From: Schizophyllum amplum
Lineage: Eukaryota > Basidiomycota > Agaricomycetes > Agaricales > Schizophyllaceae
Direction: 5' to 3'
Length of the DNA: 39,638 nt
Assembly (NCBI GenBank): GCA_007026445.1
Contig: VDMD01000182.1
Coordinates: 1-39,638 of the forward strand
The stretch's first letter is position 1. The number at the start of each line of letters is the position of its first letter. The translations under genes were made by a program, and so were the position numbers. Below the pieces are notes generated by a model, which saw only the letters and a program-made list of their open reading frames with translations, did not search any database and was not told the origin of the DNA. Positions 1 through 10,166 of the stretch are shown here, in pieces.

Positions 1-918
1 GGGCGGGGGTCGCGCGGTCGCCGATAGGGTGACCTAGCACATTCTCTAAGGTGAAGTCATCTAATTGTGTCTGATACCACACGTCGCACTCCGCTGGCAC
101 TCCGAGTATGTGCAAGAAAACATGAATCTGTATGCGTTTTCAAGCCGCATGGTTCATTGCCAAGGCGGGGCACTCACTAGGTGCATGCATGGTCTAAACC
201 TGTCCGGACATGTACAGCTAGGACGGCGACCGATTGTAACGCGACACCGGTACTACTTGAGGCGTCAGATGATCTTGTACGATGGCGCGAAGGTACAGGC
301 TACTCACATCGTCCCCAGCATCGCGCATCTCGAACATATCTCCATTGTGTTCGGATATCCTCTCCAAGACACGGGTATAATGGGCAGTAGAAGTCATGTA
401 TCTTTCCAGGAGAGCGTCATAGGGAAAATGGCAGAGGTGAACTCGAGACATGTCAATCGTCTCGTGGAAGGATCAGGAATCTTGACGACGGGACACGAAA
501 GGGAGTGGAAGGCGAGACCAAGGGTGAGGCAACTTTTTTGGGGAAAAGCAGCCACTCGACAGCAGAGCAGGCTTCGGTCGAGGGCGCGTGAGGGAAAAGC
601 CTCCTGCGATCGACAGACCATGGGGAGGCAGCCACGTGCTGAAAGTTGAGCTCGCGTGCTCACTAGGCTGGACTGTGAGAAAACAAAATGCCCGACGCTT
701 CAGCCTGTTCGGAGGTGAGCAGAGTTCGCAGTAATCTCCATAGTCAGTGGTCATGACCGTCGACGCCGTCAATGAGGGATGGAGGCGAGGATCAAGGGCC
801 AACACGACCAGGAACACATTTCGAACATCTGTCATGTGATCGCGCCTGGATCGCGCCGGCGTTCCCGATCTCCTTCCTAATCCGTACATCCCTTGTTCTC
901 CTGCACCCTCATCACACA
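1..918. other. intergenic / upstream region without a recognised gene
   Basis: No open frame here resembles a protein I recognise. The longest frames (about 65-649 on + and 473-958 on -) overlap each other, have no conserved motif and show no believable intron pattern. The last 80 bases before 919 are pyrimidine-rich (runs of TCC, CTTGTTCTCCTGC), as is usual for a fungal promoter or 5' leader, and probably serve the PDCD5-like gene. The left edge may cut a neighbouring gene, but nothing supports one. Confidence 0.5.
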
Positions 919-1443
919 ATGGACAACTTGAGCAAGATTCCACAAGGCGCCCCCGCACAGGGAGAGAACGCCGAAGAAGAGGCCGCGAAGCGTGCGCAGG
1001 AGGAGCAGATGCGGCGGGATCTCATGGCGACGGTCCTCGAGTCTGCCGCGCGGGAGCGGTGTGCGTGTCAAGTACTGCTTCGCTCTACGAATACTGACAA
1101 GAAGCATGCATAGTGGTCCCAGGATATCTCTTGTTAGCCCGGAGCGCTCGCGCCCAGATTGAGAACTATACTCCGTTCGATTGGTACAATCGGGCCAGAT
1201 TCGAGGAAGGATCTCAGAGAACCAGCTCATCGACTTGTTGGACCAGGTGCGCCGCATGTGCATCGGTATGGCATCACTCCTCTGACTGCTATGTCCAGAT
1301 GGAGAATGCGAATGGTCAAAAGCCTGTGGCCAAGTCGACAATCGTGGTACGTGCACTGCTTGTCGCCCGCTCCTCAATCGTTGACTCCCTGACCCTGATA
1401 GTATCAAAGACGCAAAGACTTCGACGATGATCTTGACTTCTAA
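919..1443 (+). CDS. PDCD5/TFAR19-like DNA-binding protein (one local frame break)
   Basis: Small conserved protein of the PDCD5 family, a helical-bundle protein linked to apoptosis and chaperonin/tubulin biology in animals and present in fungi. Four exons can be read: 919-1058, 1114-1246, a short exon starting ATGGAGAATGCG after 1290, and a last exon starting TATCAAAGACGC. They give the family order: charged N-terminal helix (EEEAAKRAQEEQMRRDLM), the core VLESAARER...RISLVSPERSR, then VRLVQSGQIRGRISENQL and a C-terminus ending in RRKDFDDDLDF, which matches the acidic tail of the family. Oddity: as read, the core frame meets TGA at 1160-1162. The expected family motif QIENY lies there in the next frame, and the original frame resumes about 20 bases later, so there is a compensating pair of indels, in sequence or by error. 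Downstream PAN2 is convergent with 235 bp between the stops. Confidence 0.8.
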
Positions 1444-1678
1444 CTTCCTCACCTGCATACCACTATCTATTCCTGTATCTTAGTTCGGAAGCTTCGACTC
1501 ACTTCACCAATATTTGGTTCCATCGCGAGCTACTCGTGTCATTGCATTGGCCGAAGGGACAGAGAAAACATCGTTCGATTTCTACAACACTAATGCGACA
1601 CTACAACTATACAATAAATCAAGAACAAGCAAACATGCCATACATGGCCAATCCTGGACAACAAAACTTTTCCCTGCG

Positions 1679-4600
1679 CTACCTCGGTCGCCAGTTTGCA
1701 TTGGCATTCGAATAAAAGGACGCTTGTTGCGGGTTGAGCGGCCCTGGCTGCGGACTGAAGGACGAAGGTTGGGGGCTGAAAGTTGGCGTCGGCGTGTTCC
1801 CTGGACTCGTTGGGTACATCTGACCCAGTTGGCCCATCTGCCCTAATTGCCCGAAGGCAGCCACCAATGAGCTGAGATGCGCAGGCGAGAACGCTCCCAG
1901 AGGCGTTCGCACCCCATTCAGGCTTCCGAAAAGCGCTGACGGAGTAATGGTATCACCAGGCGTCGACGGCGCTGCTGGCGTGGCGGACGCAGGAACCGGG
2001 GGTTTGAAGTTCTATGCGGCCATTAGCGAGGATCAAGCAATGACAAGGCAATATAAGACGCACGCATAGCTTCCCCTCCCGATACAACTCTTCGAGCTTC
2101 TTATCGAACAAGCCCTCTCCTCGAACTTGTGATACGCCTTGTACAGGGTGAGCGCCGTCCGCGCGTCTTCGATGGAGTCGTGTGTATCCGTCTGGATCTG
2201 CTCATCGAGCACGAAATACGCAAGAAAGCGTAGCGAAAGGCGACGCTGGCGAGCCTTGATGAAATATAGGTCAACGGTGTCGATGACCTGATCCGGCGGA
2301 ACAAAGATGTCTGCCGAATTTCAGTGGCACGTCCCAGCACACGACGTATAAGCTGAGCGTACTGATTATGCGGAAGTCTTTGGAGAGGCCATGACCGATG
2401 AAGATGCATCCACGATCCACAAGCAGACGCAGCTTCTTGTACACCAACTTCAGCGGGGTCAGCGTGTATGGCGAATGGTGTGGATCGAGATCTCCAACTG
2501 GACGAGTATTCAGTCGAGCTTTCTACGCGGTCAGATACGTTGCCAGACTCACATTTGATTCCTGAGAATTCCGTCAGATAATCCACAATGACCTCGCTCG
2601 TGTGGATATGGTCGTCGATGAAGGGGACACCCTGCTTCGGCCCGTCGCCTCGCAGCACGGAGACACGTGCCAGACTCAGTCTCGCTGGACGAATGACGCG
2701 CTTTGTGCCGTCCGAGCGGTACTCCGTCTCCTCCTGCTGCATTGACACAAATTCCGCGTCGATAGCCACCATCGTCCCGGGCGTAGGCAACTCATCATAG
2801 CGCAGAAGCTCATGCTTTATCCGAGACTTGTCTCGCTTCCTTCATGAGGAATAGACCGTCAGCGCTTCGATCTGCTTAGGTACATGTGGTATACGCACAT
2901 AGATATATTGCTGTCCTTGCTGAGGATCGCTGAATCCATAACGTCTGGTAAGCCGCGATAGTCAAGCGCATCTCGAGTGTCGACACGCTCAAGATAGACG
3001 ATGGCTGGGACCTAGCACATGGTGAGCTCCAAAATCTCGTTACAAGATTTGACAACCAACCTTCCAAGGGCCCGGGAAGCTCAACGCTTCTGCCTCCGTG
3101 ACGTTCTCCACAACGAAGTCGTTAAAGACGAACCAAGGGCTCTTCAGATCAGTCCTTCCTTCGGCCTCTGGCACTGCATCACAAGGTTATTGACGATACC
3201 GAACCGTCCTAGGAAGGTAAAGGTTTACCTTTGACGATCGCTACCAGATGTGGCCGGTTGTCCTTGCCCATGATCTGCACGACTATAGACTGGCCAATAT
3301 TCAGCGAAGAACATGTGTAGCAAGTGTGTCACTCACTCGGATCTCGTATCTAGCCACCTCTTGGTCATCGATCCCATTGATGTCTCCCCGAAGTTCAATT
3401 GTTGGCGTCAGGAATCGCTGACGCCGCACGTCCAACCAAGGCCGCATGCTTTCCTCGTTGTGAACTGCCGCATTGACAGCAAGCAGCGGCGGAAGGTCGC
3501 GCGAAGGGATTGTCCGCCGGGAAGTAAACGACGCAAACCTCTTGCAACTCTGACATGTTGCCTTATGTGTCATCTCGCGAAGCAGCGCGCCTCGAACCAA
3601 GGTCGCAAAATCCTCCATAGGCATGTCGTTCACGACCTGTACACCGTTAGTCACCTTCAGGCTGAATATCGATGCAGCCGCACCTTGCGCTGATATGTGA
3701 GGTCCACAACATGCGTCATGGACTCCTTCTCTCGGACAGCGTTGCAGCTACGGCAGATGACAAGCGTCTTCGCGTCGATACCCAGCAGCTGCGTGATGGG
3801 CGCAGCCGCGGGCGAGTGCGCATCCACGGGACGAGCACTGTGCAGAAGAACCGGATTATGAGGAAACGCATTGCCCTCAGAACTGAGATGATCCACGAGA
3901 AAGCGGTTGAAGGCCTGGATCATTGTCGCATAGTCGATCGTAGTGGGCTCCCGGCCATAGTCAACCAGTTCGATGGCATTGGAAGCTGATGATGATCAGT
4001 AACAGTCATGCATTGGTGAAAGCGACTCGCCTTGTGCGAGTACGCGAGCAGTCTTGCAGAAGTTGCTTGCTTGACAGTTTGTTCCGTGCGCGTCCTCCAG
4101 CATTCGCGCCACAAATCCCAGCTCACATAGCAAACAGTGTTCCCGGGGGCAGTTCGTCGTAATGTGTGACTTGGCCAACCGTCGTATGGGTGTGCAGTAG
4201 TGCATCACCTGAACCACCGGGTTCGTGTACGAGTTGAGGATGTGGGTCTCCAGACCACTGAACTCCGTCTTGTTGTAGAAACTGCGGATGCGAGTCAGGC
4301 CAAGCGTCAAGCATGGGAAACAATGTACCCAAAATCGAAGTCTTCCACCCCGAACTTGGAATATTCGATCTCCACCCGTCTGTAGATTCGCGGTATGTCG
4401 TCCGCCGAATCATCCAGGTCAACATCGAGATCCTGACAATCGGATGAGCTTCTTGTCCTCCCCCCGTAGATGATAATACATACCGCCGACCTTGGCTTCC
4501 CGCTCCTGAAGCGACCATTTGTGCGACGCGCACCCGTGACCAACACGTTCCTACGACCTTTCAATTCCTTCGGTAGCGCCGCATAGCCAACATTGTCATT

Positions 4601-5964
4601 GAACTTCATGGTGCTGAGAACCTGTGGCGGGATCTTCATGGGTGGAGGGTAGAATGCCGTATTTCCGCGTGGACTCCAAGCAGAGAGGAGAGGATCATCA
4701 TAGTAGGGCAACCCAATCGAGTTGAGTGGGCTGTTCAACACAATGAGCGGCAGGAACGCGTGTGTGACGGTCAGCTCACGTATCGTCCTCCCACTCAATA
4801 TCGGGAGGAGGTGGCACAGTATCTGCCCACTCGACAGGTTTGCCATCAAAGCCATTGAAAGGTACCACTGCCGACTCGTCGGCTTGGGATAGCAGGTTAA
4901 TCATTCCGTCTGCATCGCCAAATGCCATGTATGTGCCTGTAGGCGATACAGACATAGACGTGATATATGAGGTGATGTCTAGCTGAGCGAAGGTCAGTAG
5001 CGGCATGCGCTTGATCGTGAAATGAAGCACCTGATAGAATTCGTTGCTTGAAGCAGACGGTTTCGTGGCATCGACTATGTTGACCAGGCCTGACGCAGAC
5101 GCAATTGCTATGCAGGATGGCCGCTTGGGTATGGTAGAAATGAAGGATGGTCCAGAATTGAACAAGATCGTAGTGGAGGGAGTGGTCAATTGGCGCAGGT
5201 CGAACACCTTAACGATCTGATCAGGAATCGGTCGGTTCTGTCTATACATCCATTAGAAAGACAGATTCTGCGGGCCTATAGTCAGCGACGCACCTCATAC
5301 TGATTCCTATCGTGAAGACATCGTTCCCGGACACCTGCAAGCCTTGCACGCTGTTGGAATGTGCGCGTACTTGGCTCGGCCCGCTGTTCGGAGACAGTGC
5401 CGTGCGCGGATCGTATGCCCTGACATAGCCATCCATGCATCCCGCTAGTAGTAATGAGGGGCTGAAGTCCATCTGGTTCACGACTGTCGCGACTGGCGTT
5501 TGGCGTACCACATTGCCGGATGCCGCGTTCAACAGCGCGATCTCTGGCGTCGTTGCCGCCACGGCAAGGGTATGGGAGGAGTAGGACGTGCTCGTAAAGG
5601 CGGTCACATTGGTAGGAGACTTTAGTCTTGCGATGGATCAGTAACATGAACAATGGGGGGAACGCGCCGCACACCGATAGAACCACTTGTTCACGCCGCC
5701 CTTGCTCCAGCTCCCGATGCCGTTGCTGCCCGTGCCAAACGCGCGGACAGCACTGTCCCCCGCAACGATCTTCTTTACCGCGAGGTTTCCGCCGACAGGA
5801 AAGCAAACGCCGCGCGCGCCGTGCGTCCCATGGAAAGCATTGATGTAGCCCGAGTTTGTGCCCGCCCAGAGAGTATCGGAGGCAAGATCAAACGATACGG
5901 CGGTCACAGGCTCCGGGAAACTAGCGAGCGCGATAGGAGTAACGGGCTGGTAGGGTGCTTGCAT
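1679..5964 (-). CDS. PAN2: PAN2, catalytic subunit of the PAN2-PAN3 deadenylase
   Basis: PAN2 trims mRNA poly(A) tails in the cytoplasm together with PAN3. About a dozen exons on the minus strand run from [13 protein letters not shown] (ATG at 5964) to a proline/glutamine-rich tail ending NANWRPR. The order is that of the family: N-terminal WD40 region ([43 protein letters not shown]), the linker [12 protein letters not shown]...[12 protein letters not shown], an inactive ubiquitin-protease-like domain ([39 protein letters not shown]), and a DEDD 3'-5' exonuclease ([58 protein letters not shown]). The catalytic acidic residues are present. After YHKFEE one base appears missing (2111-2122), because [15 protein letters not shown] continues in the next frame. 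The C-terminal exon after an intron is proline-rich and ends at 1679. Homology to the family is unmistakable. Confidence 0.93.
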
Positions 5965-6470
5965 CCCCGGACATGGGCTCTCGAAAGAACAATGGCCAAC
6001 TAGTGACGTTTATGTGCACGCATTTGGCTTTTGGTCCGGAAGGAGATAGAAATACTGGCGTGGACACTGGACACTCGAGATGGGACCCACAACGTCAGCG
6101 AAGGTCAACTGCCGACACCTCTCGTCTGTAAAGGCTGGGCGTCGGTTAGGCTTGAGAGCCCACCGTATACTTTTCGTCAACTGGTACTTTGAGATTGAAG
6201 GTGGAAATGCCGCGTGGTGACATTATCTCTCAGCACACTCAGCCTCGTCACTGGTCGGAACCTCGGGAAGTTGAAACGGGTATTGCAATTGACAGTTCAA
6301 GCGGCAGTGAATAACAAAAAGCAGCGACTACATATCCGCGTCGTCGTACATCAGGCAGCAGGGTATCCCATTTCCATACACATCACAAAAAGGTACTACT
6401 AGTAGGGCAAGATCATACATAAGTAAGTAGATGACTCGGCAAAGAAATGCAAGATAAAAGGCATCAACAC
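5965..6470. other. intergenic, PAN2 promoter and 3' end of the zinc-finger gene
   Basis: About 500 bp between the PAN2 start and the zinc-finger gene stop, both on the minus strand. No conserved frame and no repeat were seen. The half near 6000-6200 is the likely PAN2 promoter; the AT-richer part near 6380-6470 is the likely 3' region of the zinc-finger gene. Confidence 0.5.
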
Positions 6471-8225
6471 TTAGGTCACTGTAGGGTCCGGCACGGCTGC
6501 ATTCGCCTTGAACACGCTCGTCATCTCATCCCATGCTGACGACGCCGTGCGGTACAGCTGTCCGATCCCCTTGCCCATCAATCCCATCGACGGTCCCGGC
6601 AACTTGCGCGCCCACCCCTCGCGCGAGTACGGGTACGGGTGGACATTCTCGTTGTACGAGTCTCGGTCCTCCTCGCGCGTAGTGCACGGCACCGGCAGCG
6701 GGCGTTTTGCAGCCTTCGGCGCCACATCAGGCGGCGGGGGCGTCGGGTCCTCTTCGCAACGCAGCGAAAGCAGCGCGAACATGGCCTCGGTAATAGGACA
6801 GACGTCCACAAGCTGCTCCTCCGCGTCGGGGAGGGGGATCGCATCGCCGGGACGTACGGGCGGGGCAGGAATAGCGCAGGTACCCGCCGATTCGACCGTC
6901 TGCAGGGTAAAGTCGCGCAGTGAGTCCGGGATGAAGCGCGTAGGTGACGGCGCGCGACGAATGCGCTTGGAAGAGTGTGGAGGAGGAGGAGGTGGCGGTG
7001 GCGGCGGCGCTGGGACAGCAGCTGCCACACTCCTGCGGGAGATAGGTGGCGGTGGCGAATGCGACGAGGCACGCACGGCGAGAGCGCCGCAACTGGTCTC
7101 CACCGGCAATGAATTCGGAGCCTGGCCGTACGGCAGAGTCGGCTGCTTGAGGACGCATTTCTTCATGTGACGGTTGAGATTGGAAGCGACGCTGAAGCGT
7201 CTTTGACAGCACGTGCATTCAAAGGCTGGGAGTAAGCGTTAGCGATGCTTCCGATTCTGACAAGAGCTATCAAACCTTTCTCGCCAGTATGGACAAGGAT
7301 GTGCTTCTTCAGAGTGCTTGGACGGTCAAATCTGAAACGGCGTCAGCACAAAGCACGTACAGTGCAAGGTTCGATCATACCTCTTGTAGCACATCGTGCA
7401 AGCGTGCCTCCTCTCGCGAGGCGGAGGTGTCGGTGGCAGAGCGATATGGTCTATCTCGTGCGCCTTACGCTTCAAAGTGGTCACTGTTTTCGACTTTGGC
7501 GACGCCGGGCCTGAAGGTTTGCGACTGTACTGCACGGCCATTTCAGAGGGTGTGGGTACCCGTGAATGCCCTGCGGACGGTGGTGGTGGGCGATAGGCAG
7601 GACGCGGGCGAGGGCTGACGACGGTAAGACGCCGTCCGTTCGACATCATCGAGCCTCTCCCGCCGGCCTTATAAAGCTCGGGGACCTCGTGATAGCCCGT
7701 GGTATGCCGTGAGCTCGACGATGGGAGATCCGCCATCGACGACATCGGAGGCAGTAGCTGCGTGGGGGACTCCCAGGGCGACCCGGCGTATGCCGCGGGA
7801 TTCGCCGCGAAGCTGTCGTACGGATAATGCAGCTGAAGATCGGACGCGTAGGAGGAAGCCTGCGCCTGGACATATGACGGCGCGGGTGCGGTGCTGTAGC
7901 CGTAGAGGTGGGCGAGATTGCTTGCGGCATAGCCTCCGCCAAACGAGTCCTGAAAAGGCTGGCTCAGCGGAGTATTCCAGTTCTGCAGCCCCGCGTCGAG
8001 CGCAGGGACGCAGGGGGGATCATGCATGGTGGCGGCGTAGGCGACAGAGGAGGCGCAGGGTGATCCTGATGCTGCGAATCCTGTAGGCTGTCCATAATAG
8101 TAGCCCGACCCATACTGTTCGGGGCCCGAGGGTCCGACTTCGGGTTCTGCGTTGAGGTCGGGAGGGAGCGCGGTGCTGCGCGTGTAGGACTGCTGTCGGG
8201 AGACGCCAAAGTGTGAGGCATACAT
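6471..8225 (-). CDS. C2H2-type zinc-finger transcription regulator
   Basis: Probable nuclear DNA-binding regulator of 551 aa in three exons (8225-7381, 7331-7276, 7225-6471; introns of 49 and 50 nt, phases that join in frame). The N-terminal 270 residues are Tyr/Ser/Ala/Pro-rich and look disordered. Two fingers lie at about residues 275-325: HACTMCYKRFDRPSTLKKH...HTGEK, then FECTCCQRRFSVASNLNRH ending MKKC. The second finger therefore closes with Cys (C2HC) rather than His. The introns fall inside and between the fingers, at conserved positions, which supports the splicing. The C-terminal part has a ten-proline run encoded by a GGC/GGT-like tandem tract (about 6980-7010) and further Pro-rich stretches. 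This is a typical basidiomycete two-finger layout. Its target genes cannot be told from sequence. Confidence 0.85.
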
Positions 8226-9513
8226 GAGTGGACGGGGCAGGGGGCGGCAAAAGACGAAAGGGCTTCTGATCGTACCGTGCGCTTATATTCGTCTCTGCCG
8301 TGGACGAAAGCGAAGCCGGGCCCCGCTGGCTGGACGCCCCGCGTTCTAGCCGACACGTATCATCTAGCCCCGCGCTTTACGTCTGCCTGTCATCACCCAG
8401 TCCCAGCGCCGCTCACGCGCCGCCTTCGTTCGCCTCATGCCCGAACCTTGCCTATCGCTGCCCAACTTATCGCCTATTCGGGGCGACCGCAGTTGCCTGT
8501 TGAGGGACAAAGAAAGAAACGCGAGCCATAGAACGTCGTGGCAGTCTACCTTCTCTGTTTCAAGGCAATTTCAAGGACTCCCCGAGGGTGGTACCCAGCA
8601 TTTTTGAGTAAGCCATGACACGCGGGGGGCGTCAGACGATGACCCAAGTTGGTTCTATAGCATTCAGAGGCGCGCTGTATTCTATCTTGAAACCGGGCGT
8701 GGTCGAGGGCTACATCGTGCACAAGACCATCCCGAGGGGTCCGAGCAATACATAGATTCATCGTCGTGGGAGGTCGCTGAGGGATTTTATCAGTCGTTCA
8801 TCAGAATACAATAGACGCGTGATACTTGGGAGCGCAGAACTCACGCGCGGATTGATATTTTCCTACGCGACGGGATGGCACATTCCTCTTCTATCAGCTT
8901 CTCCAGGCGTTCCGCAGGCCCATATCGACAGATGAACCGCCGACGTTGTGGAAAAAGAGAAAACAAAGTATGACAGGACGACTGGACGACACCATGACCA
9001 AAGGTGCCGGGTTCAGTGACAGATCGCCTTCATCTCCTGGCTCATATCGCGTTCATGTGGTTCCCATGCGAGGCCCGTTGCACAGCTTGACTAAACTCGT
9101 CAGTACAAGTAGTAGCGCAGAGTCGCGCGGGTTCGTACGGCTGATATGGATTGGATATGGCCATAAATCAGGACACCGGACCGAGACGAGCCATGGCGCG
9201 TTGGCACGACAGGCTTGTTTATTGCCCTCGCAGGTCGTAGAAGGTGTATGCTATCTACTAATCTGGGGTCTATCTTACCTAGGAGGGAATTAGATGCGGC
9301 GTTCATGGCACATTGCCCAATCACGTAGGGCTATCCTCGTGTTTACTCACTTCGAACGGTCTTCCTACAGCGCGCACAATCCAAGCAAGAACTATGGCAT
9401 ACTAGCCAGAAACAATTGTACGGAGGAAGTAGTGAAATGATTCGGCCAGATGATAGCACGATGAGGGTGCCGGATGAGGCGAAATGTGACAAGTGACAGA
9501 AGGTAGTTCATAA

Positions 9514-9542
9514 AGTCACACACTGTGTCACACGTGTGACTT
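9514..9542. promoter_or_regulatory. nested palindrome with E-box core and GTCACA repeats
   Basis: AAGTCACAC at 9514-9522 is the inverted copy of GTGTGACTT at 9534-9542. Inside, GTCACACGTGTGAC at 9527-9540 is a perfect 14-bp palindrome whose core CACGTG is the classical bHLH E-box. Two more TGTGAC/GTGACA copies lie just left (9485-9497). The density suggests a dimeric regulator binding site, about 620 bp before the host gene start and 1.3 kb before the zinc-finger gene. Function is inferred, not shown. Confidence 0.45.
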
Positions 9543-9959
9543 GAACCATCCAAGAACCATCACACTGCCCATTCATCGTGCGGACTACAACTCTGTTACA
9601 GCTCATACCAGATCCTCAACCCATTCATTTGTATCAATTTGGATAGATTTTAGGAGCCCTCTTGCCACAACGTCTCCGCGTTTAGCGACCTTCCAGGCAA
9701 GAGACGCGCCGGCTACAGCATCTCGACACAGAGCCCACTATGGCTGACATTGAGATTCGTTATCTCTCAGTGTTTCCGTCTCCCTGACGCGTTAGCATCC
9801 GACCTTGCCACAATCCGGCCACAATCAGCCAAAGACAATAAGCGCTGTGACGCATCATGGAGGTTCCTTAGGCCGCGGGTACGAATGCCCTTTTATGGAC
9901 ACAAAGGACAAGAATCGTTGATCTAGTGCGTTTGATGTCGCACTGCGTGGTCCGAGCTT

Positions 9960-9967
9960 CATATAAG
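9960..9967 (+). promoter_or_regulatory. TATA-like box of the host gene
   Basis: CATATAAG stands 200 bp before the ATG at 10167 and is followed by a pyrimidine-rich stretch, the usual fungal core promoter pattern. Assigned by position only. Confidence 0.4.
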
Positions 9968-10166
9968 GGAAGATATACTTACGCCTCTTGTCCTCTCCCA
10001 CCTTCTCCTTAACCGACGTTCTTTCAATCGGCTGGATCCGACTCCTTCTCCGGCTTTTCTTTACACCTACACTCCCTTCTGCCTCGAACAGCTGACTTTG
10101 TCCTGTCCGTATCGGTTTCCCACTCTTCCCTTTGTATCCCCGCCTAATCCACTTGACGAACTCACG

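Larger units (their letters stand above)
8226..10166. other. 1.9-kb non-coding gap, divergent promoters
   Basis: Long gap between two divergent genes: the zinc-finger regulator (-) and the disordered host gene (+). No frame has convincing conservation. The part near 8230-8540 should hold the zinc-finger promoter. A cluster of GTCACA/TGTGAC motifs with a nested palindrome lies at 9485-9542 (listed separately). A TATA-like CATATAAG is at 9960-9967, followed by a pyrimidine-rich leader up to 10166. No terminal inverted repeats marking a transposon were seen here. Confidence 0.5.

Noticed and set aside
65..649. 194-aa open frame near the left edge
   Set aside because: No conserved motif, overlapped by equally long frames on the other strand, no intron pattern; likely chance.
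6508..7170. 220-aa frame on + opposite the zinc-finger gene
   Set aside because: Shadow of the GC-rich coding strand; its glycine run is the complement of the poly-proline tract.
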